IMG/VR virus record: IMGVR_UViG_3300046389_000466
Coordinates: 1 to 26,578 of that record
DNA: 26,578 nt
From: a virus
Strand: one strand, 5' to 3'
The position numbers and the translations under genes are program-made. This document shows positions 1 through 8,069 of this stretch, one piece after another; the first letter of the stretch is position 1, and each line of letters starts with the position of its first letter. Under the pieces are notes generated by a model. The model made no database searches. It saw nothing but the letters and a program-made list of their open reading frames with translations, and was not told the DNA's origin.

Positions 1-1
1 T

Positions 2-3000
2 TATATAATATTAGACAGAGGTCAGGAGGAATATAAATTATATAAAGAACAAATAAAACAAAATAACAAAAACCAAAGATTAATGGGAATCCAAAAACTC
101 AGAAATATAGGTTTTAGTTTAGAACAAGCAAAAAGTTTTTCAAATACTAATCAATTAGCAAAAAGTGCAGTATTATTTGCAGGTTTAGGTTCACTTCAAT
201 CTGATAAAACTATTAAATCAAGATTTGGAATTTCTGAAGATGGTAACTCAATTTGGAATCCTGATTCAGCTTATGGATTAGGAGGAAATCAATTTGGTAA
301 ACAACCAATGCCTGGTATTACATCGGCTACTGTAAATTGTATAAATAGAGGATCAATTAGATCTGCAACAATACAAATTAAAGCCTATAATACTTTTCAA
401 TTTCAATTAATTGAATTATTATATTTAAAATTAGGTTTTACTATGATGTTAGAATGGGGACATAATAAATATTTTAGTAGCGAAGGACTTTTAGAAGAAG
501 TAGGATCAACTCTAATAGAAGATTCATTTTTTTCATCATCCCCTAAAACACAATTAAGTGTATTAAAAAATATTGAAAACTATAGAAAAACATACCAAGG
601 TAATTATGATGGATTCTTTGGTAGAGTAACTAATTTTGATTGGGATTTCTCCCCAGATGGTACTTATAATATTACCATAAAATTAGTAACTTTAGGAGAT
701 ATTATAGAATCTTTACAAGTAAATATTCCTGCCCCTATAAATTCTCTAGCTTCAGATAAATCTGAAGTTAATGGTTCAAACACAATAGAGGTATGGTTAA
801 ATAAATGGGAAAAACGTAATGCTAAAGTTGGGGGTTCAACAACAGTATATAGACCTAATAAAAAATTTTTAAATCTTTTAAATGCTAATTACGAAAGGCA
901 AATTGCTGAAGAAGTTTTTAGATATACTAACCCTGATGGGTCAATTTTTAATGGTACTATGACCCAAGTTAAGGCACAAATCCGAAAAAATTTAACTGAA
1001 GAATACAAAAAGGAAACTGGAGAAGAAGGTTTAAATAAAGAAAGATTTCAAGAAGAACTAAATAATTTTAAATCACAACTTAATTCACAATTTAATATTA
1101 CAAATGGGTTAACTAAAATGAATAGTTATTATACTACATTTGGAAATTTATTAGATGCTATACAAAAATATGTAGTACCTAGAGTAGTAAGTGGAGATCT
1201 AGATTCTCCTTTACTATCTATTGGAACAGATGAAGATGTTAATATTGTTAGTGCCCAACCTAATCAAATTTCATTTGATATTAGTAAATGTTTTATTAAA
1301 CCTTCATTGAATATTGAAGGAGTTACTCCTCCCCAATTTTTACAAAATCAAAAAATTAAAGATTTTTTAGTTTTAGAAAAAACTGGTGATAAAGAAGATA
1401 TAATTTATGGTAAATTAATGAATGTATACCTAAATTTTTCTTTTATAAGATCATGTTTAAATAAAAATATATCAAAAGAAGGAACTTTAGGTTTATTTAA
1501 TTTCCTTTCATCTATATGTGATGGAATTAATAGTTCATTAGGTAATGTAAATAAAATAGAACCTATAATTAATACTGAAATTAATGAAATAGTATTTATT
1601 GATCAAAATCCTATAAGGGGTAATAGTGAATTACTAAAAAGACTTTTAGAGAGAGTTCCTGAAAAACAAGAAATTATTCCTTTTGAAGTTTTTGGGTTTA
1701 ATTCTGATAAAGGTAAACCTAAATCAAATTTTATAAAAAATTTTAAATTTGAATCTAAAATACCCTCTAGTTTAGCTACTATGATGACTATAGGAACAAC
1801 TGCTGGGGGTTCATCTTCTAAAACAATTGATGGTACTGCTTTTGCTTCTATGAATGCTGGATTTGTAGATAGATTCCAACCACAAATATTACCTCCCCCA
1901 GGTTTTCCTAATCCTATACAAGAAGCAGAACAAGCAGAAAAGGCTGAAGAAGAAGACGTAGAAGCTAAATTTGCAGCATATTGGGGAGTTAAAATTGATA
2001 GTATACTCCAGAGAAACTCATATGGAACTGTATTAAGGGATCTTGATATTGGGGGTTTAAGACAAAAAATGAAAGACGATGTAACCCGTAATGTTGGTGT
2101 AGGTAATTCTATTAAATGGGTAATAAAAAGTGGAACCAGTTTAGTCCAATATAAAACGGGTAGAGGAGAACAAAAATCAGGTACATATAATGGTTATACT
2201 TTTACAGGATTAACTTATAGAGAAGCATTAGATGGTTTTAAATCATTTAAATCAGGTGCAGGAGCAAATGTAGTATCTGAAAATGATATTGATCTTGCTT
2301 CTTCTTATCAGCAGTGGATGATATACGCTCTTACTGGTAATTTAACAGGTAAAACAGATGTTAATGGGAATCCCTTTCGTATTGGTAATGATAGAGCACA
2401 ATATCTTAACATGGAAAATAAAGACTTTTTTAAAAAAGGAAAACAAGCTTTTAGAGAATATGTTAATTTAAGAGACCAAAAAGAATTTAGACTCTCAGGT
2501 ACACCTTCAAATCAATCTGGTTTTTTACCTATAACTTTAAATATAACTATGGATGGGTTATCTGGAATGAAAATATACCAAAAAATAAATGTTAATCAGA
2601 AATTTTTACCTCAAGAATATCAAACAAATAGTAGTACAGGTACATTAGATTTTATAATAACTAAAGTAGATCATAAATTGGCTGATAATAAATGGGAAAC
2701 TTTAATATCTACTCTTAGTATACCTCCATCAGCACCTAAAAATGAAAAATTAGCAGATGAAGGAATATTTGAAGAAAATAAGGTTGTAACCGTTGAAGAG
2801 GATACAACTGAACCTATAGAAGGTGATCAAACCCGAATTGATGCTACACAGCTCCAACCTAATAAATTCATAAAAGACGAACTTAAAATATCTGAGGGTT
2901 ATTATAGTGGAGGAGTAAATAGAGTATTTAGATCAAGTACTGTTGCTTATGCCTACCCAGATCCTAAACCTCGTAAAAAAATCAATCAAATAAAAAGAAA

Positions 3001-3463
3001 AAGTGATTATTATCCGGGTAAAGAAAATGAACCTTGGACTATTGGATATGGACAAACTTATTATGCACAAGGACAACAATACGAAAGAGGAGGACAATTA
3101 TTAACAGGTAAAGGTACCAGAGCATTATCCCCAGTAAAAGAAGGAGACTCTATTACTAAAGAATCAGCTGAAATGGGATTTGATAATGTATTATTAGGAA
3201 TAGCTAAAACTATGTCATCTAAAAAAAGAATAAAAGTGCCTCTAACCCAAAATGAATATAATGCTCTTTTATCTTTCTCATATAATTCTGGGCCTGGTGT
3301 ATCAAATCCTAAGAAAAAACTTTATAGCTTAATTAATACAAAACAATATGTAGCAGCGGGGTTTGAATTAGAAAAAACTCTTACTAATAATGGACAATTA
3401 TTGTCTAGAAGAAAAAAAGAATCTGACATATGGTTTACTAATAATCCTGGAGATCCAATTTAA
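2..3463 (+). CDS. Tail hub-like structural protein with C-terminal GH24 lysozyme domain (5' partial)
   Basis: Large virion protein, probably the baseplate hub with built-in tail lysozyme that locally opens peptidoglycan at DNA injection. The frame has no stop between base 2 and the first ATG at 83, and the upstream codons read as plausible Lys/Gln/Glu-rich protein, so the gene probably begins outside the window; ATG 83 remains possible. Counting from that ATG, residues about 70-125 resemble phage tail-hub beta domains, residues about 815-880 resemble the domain typical of hub proteins (ITMDGLSG, then KVDHKL and KWET), and residues about 930-1126 match phage GH24 muramidases: Glu938 in SEG, then YPD, WTIGYGQT, and a C-terminal NEYNALLSFSYNSG and RRKKE. 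This is the usual Glu/Asp/Thr arrangement. There is no signal peptide. A structural gene follows after 5 nt. The lysozyme domain is secure; the hub assignment is inferred from context and weak similarity. Confidence 0.75.
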   Translation, partial: YIILDRGQEEYKLYKEQIKQNNKNQRLMGIQKLRNIGFSLEQAKSFSNTNQLAKSAVLFAGLGSLQSDKTIKSRFGISEDGNSIWNPDSAYGLGGNQFGKQPMPGITSATVNCINRGSIRSATIQIKAYNTFQFQLIELLYLKLGFTMMLEWGHNKYFSSEGLLEEVGSTLIEDSFFSSSPKTQLSVLKNIENYRKTYQGNYDGFFGRVTNFDWDFSPDGTYNITIKLVTLGDIIESLQVNIPAPINSLASDKSEVNGSNTIEVWLNKWEKRNAKVGGSTTVYRPNKKFLNLLNANYERQIAEEVFRYTNPDGSIFNGTMTQVKAQIRKNLTEEYKKETGEEGLNKERFQEELNNFKSQLNSQFNITNGLTKMNSYYTTFGNLLDAIQKYVVPRVVSGDLDSPLLSIGTDEDVNIVSAQPNQISFDISKCFIKPSLNIEGVTPPQFLQNQKIKDFLVLEKTGDKEDIIYGKLMNVYLNFSFIRSCLNKNISKEGTLGLFNFLSSICDGINSSLGNVNKIEPIINTEINEIVFIDQNPIRGNSELLKRLLERVPEKQEIIPFEVFGFNSDKGKPKSNFIKNFKFESKIPSSLATMMTIGTTAGGSSSKTIDGTAFASMNAGFVDRFQPQILPPPGFPNPIQEAEQAEKAEEEDVEAKFAAYWGVKIDSILQRNSYGTVLRDLDIGGLRQKMKDDVTRNVGVGNSIKWVIKSGTSLVQYKTGRGEQKSGTYNGYTFTGLTYREALDGFKSFKSGAGANVVSENDIDLASSYQQWMIYALTGNLTGKTDVNGNPFRIGNDRAQYLNMENKDFFKKGKQAFREYVNLRDQKEFRLSGTPSNQSGFLPITLNITMDGLSGMKIYQKINVNQKFLPQEYQTNSSTGTLDFIITKVDHKLADNKWETLISTLSIPPSAPKNEKLADEGIFEENKVVTVEEDTTEPIEGDQTRIDATQLQPNKFIKDELKISEGYYSGGVNRVFRSSTVAYAYPDPKPRKKINQIKRKSDYYPGKENEPWTIGYGQTYYAQGQQYERGGQLLTGKGTRALSPVKEGDSITKESAEMGFDNVLLGIAKTMSSKKRIKVPLTQNEYNALLSFSYNSGPGVSNPKKKLYSLINTKQYVAAGFELEKTLTNNGQLLSRRKKESDIWFTNNPGDPI

Positions 3464-3468
3464 AAATT

Positions 3469-4335
3469 ATGTATTATCCTAAATCTCAAATACAAGAAAA
3501 TTTATATACCAATGGTAATGAATATATAATAGCTTCAACATCAAAGCCTTATATAGGTTATTACTATCAAACTTCTAATAACCAAAGATTTACAGGAAAA
3601 AATCCTAATGATACCCCTAATTTTCAACTAATAAGTAAACCATCTAATATACTATCAAATGATATTGTATCTGAAACTAATGGAACTGCAACCCCAAATG
3701 CTTTTTGGTCTAATGAATACCAATATATAAATAAAAAACAGGGAATAAACCTTCCTACTCCCGCATCACCCCCTGTTCAAATTACCCCTTTACCTACAGA
3801 TAATAATTATTCTAATGGTTTTTTTACAAGATATTTTTTATATAATTTTGTAGAAAAATCTACTATAGAAACTAATAGTTTAAATTATTCAATGTTTTTA
3901 TCAAAATCTCCTAATACTCAATATGATAGATTTACTCCACTAACTTTATCTTGGAGTTTAACTGGTAAATATAATAGTGTATTTAAATCGAATAAAAATA
4001 ATGTAAATCTTTTAGAACAAAGAACCAGATCTTTTGGATTTAGTAACTTTTTTAAAGATAAATATGCTCAATATTATCAATATAAAGATAATGAAAATTT
4101 ATATAGTAATGGAAAAGAGATAAGATATACTAAAACTAAAAAACCTTATATTGGTTATTATCATATACACCCTGAAAAAGGACCAATGGTTGGGAGGCAA
4201 CATACAATGGAAGCCCATGATTATTTGGAATTTACAACAACAGGTTCTATATTAAACCCATTACCTCCAACTCCACAATCTGGTTCATATAATGAACCTA
4301 CAAAAGTAATCCCAAATACATTTGGAGGCTATTAA
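3469..4335 (+). CDS. Probable phage structural protein with duplicated ENLYxNG/KPYIGYY motif
   Basis: 288-residue protein that I cannot assign to a named family. It has no signal peptide, transmembrane segment or cysteine and is rich in Asn, Tyr, Thr and Pro, like many virion proteins. An internal duplication is visible: ENLYTNG at residues 10-16 followed by KPYIGYY at 26-32, and ENLYSNG at 209-215 followed by KPYIGYYH at 225-232. The spacing between the two motif parts is 16 residues in both copies, so the protein carries two copies of a small domain flanking a divergent middle. It starts 5 nt after the hub/lysozyme gene and is the last gene before a promoter, which places it at the end of a structural operon. 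A baseplate, tail-fibre-attachment or decoration role is possible but unproven. Confidence 0.6.
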   Translation: MYYPKSQIQENLYTNGNEYIIASTSKPYIGYYYQTSNNQRFTGKNPNDTPNFQLISKPSNILSNDIVSETNGTATPNAFWSNEYQYINKKQGINLPTPASPPVQITPLPTDNNYSNGFFTRYFLYNFVEKSTIETNSLNYSMFLSKSPNTQYDRFTPLTLSWSLTGKYNSVFKSNKNNVNLLEQRTRSFGFSNFFKDKYAQYYQYKDNENLYSNGKEIRYTKTKKPYIGYYHIHPEKGPMVGRQHTMEAHDYLEFTTTGSILNPLPPTPQSGSYNEPTKVIPNTFGGY

Positions 4336-4353
4336 TTGAGTTCGTATATTAGG
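4321..4353 (+). promoter_or_regulatory. Bacteroidota-type promoter upstream of the DNA polymerase gene
   Basis: TTTGG at 4321-4325, 15 nt spacer, then TTCGTATATTAGG at 4341-4353. The TATATTAG at 4345-4352 fits the Bacteroidota -7 element TAnnTTTG with one mismatch, and TTTGG sits where the -33 TTTG element is expected. The same architecture with identical spacing recurs at 6086, 21998 and 23790. It begins the replication unit and overlaps the end of the preceding structural gene. Confidence 0.6.
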
Positions 4354-4368
4354 GTAAAATAAGGTTAT

Positions 4369-5640
4369 ATGTACTGGCTTGTAGAAGACGAGGAGCAGTT
4401 AAATGTTTTAATAAATAGTGGTTATAAAGAGGCTTTCATTGAGGTAATACCTTATAATGACACAATACACCCCACACAAAATCATGTTAGTTTAGTGTAT
4501 ATTAGACCAATTGAAGCGAGTAAAGGCTTTATGGTATGCATTACACATAGTGAATGTTTAAATGTGTTAAACACGCGTATAAACGATTTATTAAATAAAT
4601 TTGAAGTATTATATTGTCGTGATAAAAAGGAAATATTACACTATTTTCCAATCAAAACTCTTTATGACATAACACCACCCCCTACTACGTATATACGACC
4701 TACAACACAAACACATGATTTATATTATCGTGAACACAAAGATAATCCGGAGTTAAACTTAATTATACCGATTGTTAAACATTATGAATTGTGTGAAACG
4801 ATTTTTAGAGATCTAAAAACAAATATTAACATAGAAAAAACTAAATATGATGAATTCTTTAACAGTAGAGTATCCGTGGTATTCAACGCTATCGAGAGAA
4901 GTGGAATACGTATACACAACAAAACCTTCAATGAATATTTCCATCCCGTTGATGGTGAATACATCTACACTCAGTTCAACTTAAAAACAACAACAACAAG
5001 ACCCTCAAATAAATTTAAAAATGTAAATTATGCCGCACTTAATAAAGAAAATGGTTGTAGAAAAAGTTTTATACCACGTAATAATAGGTTTGTGGAAATT
5101 GATATTTCTGCTTACCATCCTAGCTTGTCTGCTCGTCTTATTGATTATGATTTTGCCGGGGTTGATATTCACGCTCATTTTGCTTCCTTATATGGAGTGG
5201 ATTATAAAAAATCGAAAGAACTTACCTTCAAACAGCTCTATGGAGGCGTTTTTGACAATTACAAAGGCCTGGAATTCTTTCAAAAAATCGAAAAATACGT
5301 AGGAGAACTTTGGAGTAAGTTTCAAAGCGATGGGTTTGTAGAATGTAAGATTTCTGGGTATAGATATGAAAAAGAAAACTTGGATAATATGAATCCACAA
5401 AAGTTATTTAATTACATTTTACAAAATTTAGAAACGTCTACAAATGTGTTGATATTGTGGGATATACTTTGTATATTACGAGAATATAAAACGAAACTAG
5501 TACTATATACTTATGATTCGTTTTTATTTGATTGGGATGAGAATGAAACAGAATTATTAGAGAAAATAAGAGATATTTTCAAAAAATATAAATTAAATAT
5601 TAAAGAAATAGAAGGTTATGACTACAATTTTACAAAATAG
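4369..5640 (+). CDS. Short family-A (Pol I-like) DNA polymerase
   Basis: 423-residue protein whose C-terminal half carries the family-A polymerase palm motifs. Motif A is EIDISAYHPSLSARL around residues 243-257 with Asp245 as metal ligand, followed by DIHAHFASLYG. A motif-B-like KSKELTFKQLYGG lies near 281-294. Motif C is YTYDSFLFDW with Asp383, where most Pol I enzymes have His-Asp-Glu. The first 100 residues (FIEVIPYND, later LYCRDKKEILHYF) look like a remnant 3'-5' exonuclease fold, but I do not see a complete DEDD set. It is far shorter than E. coli Pol I (928 aa) or T7 polymerase (about 700 aa). Neighbours are gp32, UvsX and DnaB helicase, so it is probably the phage replicase or its polymerase subunit, with proofreading perhaps encoded elsewhere. 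It overlaps the next gene by 23 nt. Confidence 0.7.
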   Translation: MYWLVEDEEQLNVLINSGYKEAFIEVIPYNDTIHPTQNHVSLVYIRPIEASKGFMVCITHSECLNVLNTRINDLLNKFEVLYCRDKKEILHYFPIKTLYDITPPPTTYIRPTTQTHDLYYREHKDNPELNLIIPIVKHYELCETIFRDLKTNINIEKTKYDEFFNSRVSVVFNAIERSGIRIHNKTFNEYFHPVDGEYIYTQFNLKTTTTRPSNKFKNVNYAALNKENGCRKSFIPRNNRFVEIDISAYHPSLSARLIDYDFAGVDIHAHFASLYGVDYKKSKELTFKQLYGGVFDNYKGLEFFQKIEKYVGELWSKFQSDGFVECKISGYRYEKENLDNMNPQKLFNYILQNLETSTNVLILWDILCILREYKTKLVLYTYDSFLFDWDENETELLEKIRDIFKKYKLNIKEIEGYDYNFTK

Positions 5641-6085
5641 AACTAATACGTATAATGCGAATTATGATGTCATAAAAGACATCCAAAACGCAGGAGATTT
5701 GAATAATAAATTATTTTGTACTTTCACCAACTTAGAAGGGTTAGATGCACTTATTGAAGAAATACAATCGAGATATACAATCATATATAATAAAATGTTT
5801 GTTTTAGAAATTGTAGATAAAGATGAATATGTGGTTACATATAATGTAGACCAAGGAAATGTACACACAATCCCAGACAATACTATTTTAGTACATAGAA
5901 AAAAGGAATCCAACACCTTATATACAATTAATGCTCTTAACGAACTTATTAAAAAGTTAAATGGTGGTGTAGTAGATACTAAATATAAAGTAGATTGGCA
6001 ACATTATAGAAATTGTGTTTTACTTACACAACATAATGATTTAAACCAATTAAATACAAAAATATATAAAATAATCGAAGTATAA
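5618..6085 (+). CDS. Small conserved-looking phage protein of unknown function in the replication operon
   Basis: 155-residue soluble protein with no signal peptide or membrane segment. It starts inside the last 23 nt of the polymerase gene, suggesting translational coupling. The C-terminal half is the most ordered part, with TLYTINALNELIKKLNGG and a final stretch DWQHYRNCVLLTQ followed by TKIYKIIEV, which looks like a compact alpha/beta domain. I do not recognise a catalytic motif. The overlap with a short polymerase that seems to lack proofreading makes a polymerase accessory factor or regulator conceivable, but this rests on position only. A hairpin and a new promoter follow directly after its stop. 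Confidence 0.55.
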   Translation: MTTILQNRTNTYNANYDVIKDIQNAGDLNNKLFCTFTNLEGLDALIEEIQSRYTIIYNKMFVLEIVDKDEYVVTYNVDQGNVHTIPDNTILVHRKKESNTLYTINALNELIKKLNGGVVDTKYKVDWQHYRNCVLLTQHNDLNQLNTKIYKIIEV

Positions 6086-6101
6086 TTTGGTTCCCCAAAT
6101 T
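6084..6101 (+). terminator. Hairpin at operon boundary, possible weak terminator
   Basis: AATTTGG (6084-6090), loop TTCC, CCAAATT (6095-6101): a perfect 7-bp stem overlapping the stop codon of the preceding gene. Only a broken T-run (TTCATTT) follows, so termination would be weak. The left arm also contains the TTTGG of the promoter at 6086, so the two signals overlap. Confidence 0.35.
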
Positions 6102-6118
6102 TCATTTCGTATATTAGG
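6086..6118 (+). promoter_or_regulatory. Bacteroidota-type promoter upstream of gene 32
   Basis: TTTGG at 6086-6090, 15 nt spacer, TTCGTATATTAGG at 6106-6118. The 13-nt downstream element is identical to that at 4341-4353 and the spacing is the same. It lies in the only real intergenic gap of the replication block, about 40 nt before the ATG of the ssDNA-binding protein, which is usually needed in large amounts. The -33 element is embedded in a hairpin. Confidence 0.65.
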
Positions 6119-6157
6119 TTACATATAAACAGTTATAATTAAAAATAAGTTACAATT

Positions 6158-6985
6158 ATGGATTTAAATGCACTAAAGCAAAAATTGGATACCCTCCAAT
6201 CAAAACCACAGGGTGGTCAAAAGACCGATTACACAACAATTTTTTGGAGACCTACAGTAGGTAAACAACAAATTAGAATCGTACCATCAGCGTATGATGC
6301 TTCCAACCCATTTACTGAGTTGAAGTTTTATTATGGAATTACTAATAAAGTAATGATTTCACCTCTTAATTTTGGGGAAAAAGACCCTATTGCTCTATTC
6401 GCGGGGAAACTACGTGAAGGTGAGTATAATAAAGAGAATTATATACTTGCTAAAAAGCTAGATGCTAAAAACCGAATTTTTGTTCCTGTAGTAGTACGTG
6501 GAGAAGAAGATAAAGGTGTTAGACTATGGCAATTTGGGAAACAAGTATATGAAGAATTATTAGCACTTGCAGTTGATGATGAAATTGGAGATTATACTGA
6601 CATTGTAAATGGTAGAGATCTTACAGTAGAAACAGTAGGACCAGAATCAACAGGTACTCCTTATAATAAATCATCAGTTAGAGTTAGATTAAAAACCTCT
6701 CCACTTAGTGAAGATGCTACACTAGTAGAAAAATGGACAAATGAACAACCAAACCCAACAGATGGTTTATTTAAAAGATATTCATTTGAAGACATGAAAT
6801 CAGCTTTAGAAAAATGGTTATCACCAGAAGAAGATGAAGAAGAAGTAGTTGCTACTCCAGTAGCAGCTAAACCAGCTACAAACTTTAGTTTAGATACTTC
6901 AAAAGCTAAACAAAGTAAAGTAGATCAATTTGATTCTTTATTTGAAAATAAAGCTAGTAATGAAGTTGATGATCTACCTTTCTAA
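6158..6985 (+). CDS. 32: gp32-like single-stranded DNA-binding protein
   Basis: 275-residue counterpart of T4 gp32, which coats single-stranded DNA and organises the replication and recombination machinery. The N-terminus (MDLNALKQKL, then TTIFWRPTVGKQQIRIVPS) and the core (LKFYYG, RLWQFGKQVYEEL) fit the gp32 family. The C-terminus is a long acidic, low-complexity tail, as expected for a protein-interaction domain. Two things differ from T4. The protein contains no cysteine and no histidine at all, so the gp32 zinc ribbon is absent. The last residues are DDLPF, which closely resembles the DDIPF tip of bacterial SSB that recruits partner proteins. It has its own promoter, and uvsX starts 2 nt after its stop, as in a coupled operon. 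Identity is well supported by the pattern and by the uvsX and helicase neighbours. Confidence 0.85.
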   Translation: MDLNALKQKLDTLQSKPQGGQKTDYTTIFWRPTVGKQQIRIVPSAYDASNPFTELKFYYGITNKVMISPLNFGEKDPIALFAGKLREGEYNKENYILAKKLDAKNRIFVPVVVRGEEDKGVRLWQFGKQVYEELLALAVDDEIGDYTDIVNGRDLTVETVGPESTGTPYNKSSVRVRLKTSPLSEDATLVEKWTNEQPNPTDGLFKRYSFEDMKSALEKWLSPEEDEEEVVATPVAAKPATNFSLDTSKAKQSKVDQFDSLFENKASNEVDDLPF

Positions 6986-6987
6986 AT

Positions 6988-8061
6988 ATGGCAAGAAAAG
7001 CATCGAAGTCTCTCTCGGCGGCAGTATCCGCCGAGATTAAGAGCAAATTTGACTTAAATAAATTTAAATCATCTAAAGGTTTAGATAAAAACGTTAAATT
7101 TAAGGAACAAAAATGGATACCATTATCTCCTGCTTTTCAAGAAATTGCTGGAGTACCTGGGGTACCCATGGGACATATTTCATTACTTAGAGGACATTCT
7201 GATACAGGTAAAACAACTGCTTTACTTGAAGCTGCAGTATCAGCACAAAAAATGGGAATATTACCTGTTTTTATTATTACTGAGATGAAATGGAATTGGG
7301 AACATGCCGCTCAAATGGGATTAGAAGTTAAACTAATCAAAGATGATGAAGGTAATGTTATTGATTATGAGGGAAACTTTATTTATGTTGATAGAGAAAC
7401 TTTACATACTATTGAAGACGTAGCAGCATTTATAATGGATCTACAGAATGAACAGAAAAAAGGTAATCTACCTTATGATTTAGCATTTTTCTGGGATAGT
7501 ATTGGATCAATTCCTTGTGCAATGTCAGTTGAAAAGTTGAAAAACAATAACGAATGGAATGCTGGAGCCATGTCAACACAATTTGGTAATACAGTTAACC
7601 AGAGTATTGTAATGTCTCGTAAAGAATCATCACCATATACTAATACTTTAATTTGTATTAATAAAGTATGGACAGCCAAAGCAGAATCACCTATGGGTCA
7701 ACCTAAAATGATGAATAAAGGTGGAATGGCTATGTGGTATGATGCAACATTTGTAGTTACCTTTGGAAATGTTTCTAATGCTGGAACTTCTAAAATTAAA
7801 GCAATTAAAGGTGGTAAGCAAGTAGAATGGGGTAAAAGAACAAATTTACAGATTGATAAAAATCATGTTAATGGTATGCAATCAAGAGGTAAAATTGTTA
7901 TGACAAATCATGGTTTTATTACAGATACTGATAAAGATAAGAATGCCTACAAGAAAGAACATTCAGATGAATGGACAAAAATCTTGGGTGGAGGAACATT
8001 CAAAATTGTAGAAGACCAAGAAGATGTAACCCCTGTACTTTACGACGTACAAGACTTATAA
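6988..8061 (+). CDS. uvsX: UvsX-type RecA-family recombinase
   Basis: 357-residue RecA-family strand-exchange protein, the phage recombinase that works with gp32 in recombination-dependent replication and repair. The Walker A loop is GHSDTGKT at residues 69-76 and the Walker B strand is LAFFWDSIGSIP. The N-terminal region, with PLSPAFQEIAGVPGVPMGHI before the P-loop, is typical of UvsX rather than bacterial RecA. The next gene, an exonuclease, starts 8 nt downstream. Codons 9-17 contain an unusually GC-rich perfect hairpin (7013-7036) unlike the surrounding AT-rich sequence, which may affect translation or stability of the gp32-uvsX message. Length and order match T4-type phages. Confidence 0.9.
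   Translation: MARKASKSLSAAVSAEIKSKFDLNKFKSSKGLDKNVKFKEQKWIPLSPAFQEIAGVPGVPMGHISLLRGHSDTGKTTALLEAAVSAQKMGILPVFIITEMKWNWEHAAQMGLEVKLIKDDEGNVIDYEGNFIYVDRETLHTIEDVAAFIMDLQNEQKKGNLPYDLAFFWDSIGSIPCAMSVEKLKNNNEWNAGAMSTQFGNTVNQSIVMSRKESSPYTNTLICINKVWTAKAESPMGQPKMMNKGGMAMWYDATFVVTFGNVSNAGTSKIKAIKGGKQVEWGKRTNLQIDKNHVNGMQSRGKIVMTNHGFITDTDKDKNAYKKEHSDEWTKILGGGTFKIVEDQEDVTPVLYDVQDL
7013..7036 (+). promoter_or_regulatory. GC-rich hairpin in the first codons of uvsX
   Basis: TCTCGGCGG (7013-7021), loop CAGTAT, CCGCCGAGA (7028-7036): a perfect 9-bp stem of mostly G-C pairs inside coding sequence 25 nt after the uvsX start. No T-run follows, so it is not an intrinsic terminator. Possible roles are translational damping of uvsX relative to gp32, or an RNA processing or stability element. 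Confidence 0.45.
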
Positions 8062-8069
8062 ATAAAAAC

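Noticed and set aside
24-32. AGGAGGAAT near the left edge looking like a strong ribosome binding site
   Set aside because: No start codon lies 5-12 nt downstream, and the bases are codons of the open frame that runs in from outside the window.
5030-5302. 90-codon hydrophobic frame on the + strand
   Set aside because: It overlaps polymerase motifs A and B in another frame; the apparent membrane helices are a frame-shifted reading of the polymerase.
7971-8069. Longer form of the exonuclease gene starting at 7971
   Set aside because: The extra 33 residues are Arg/Cys-rich out-of-frame uvsX sequence; ATG 8070 lies 8 nt after the uvsX stop and leads directly into the family fold.
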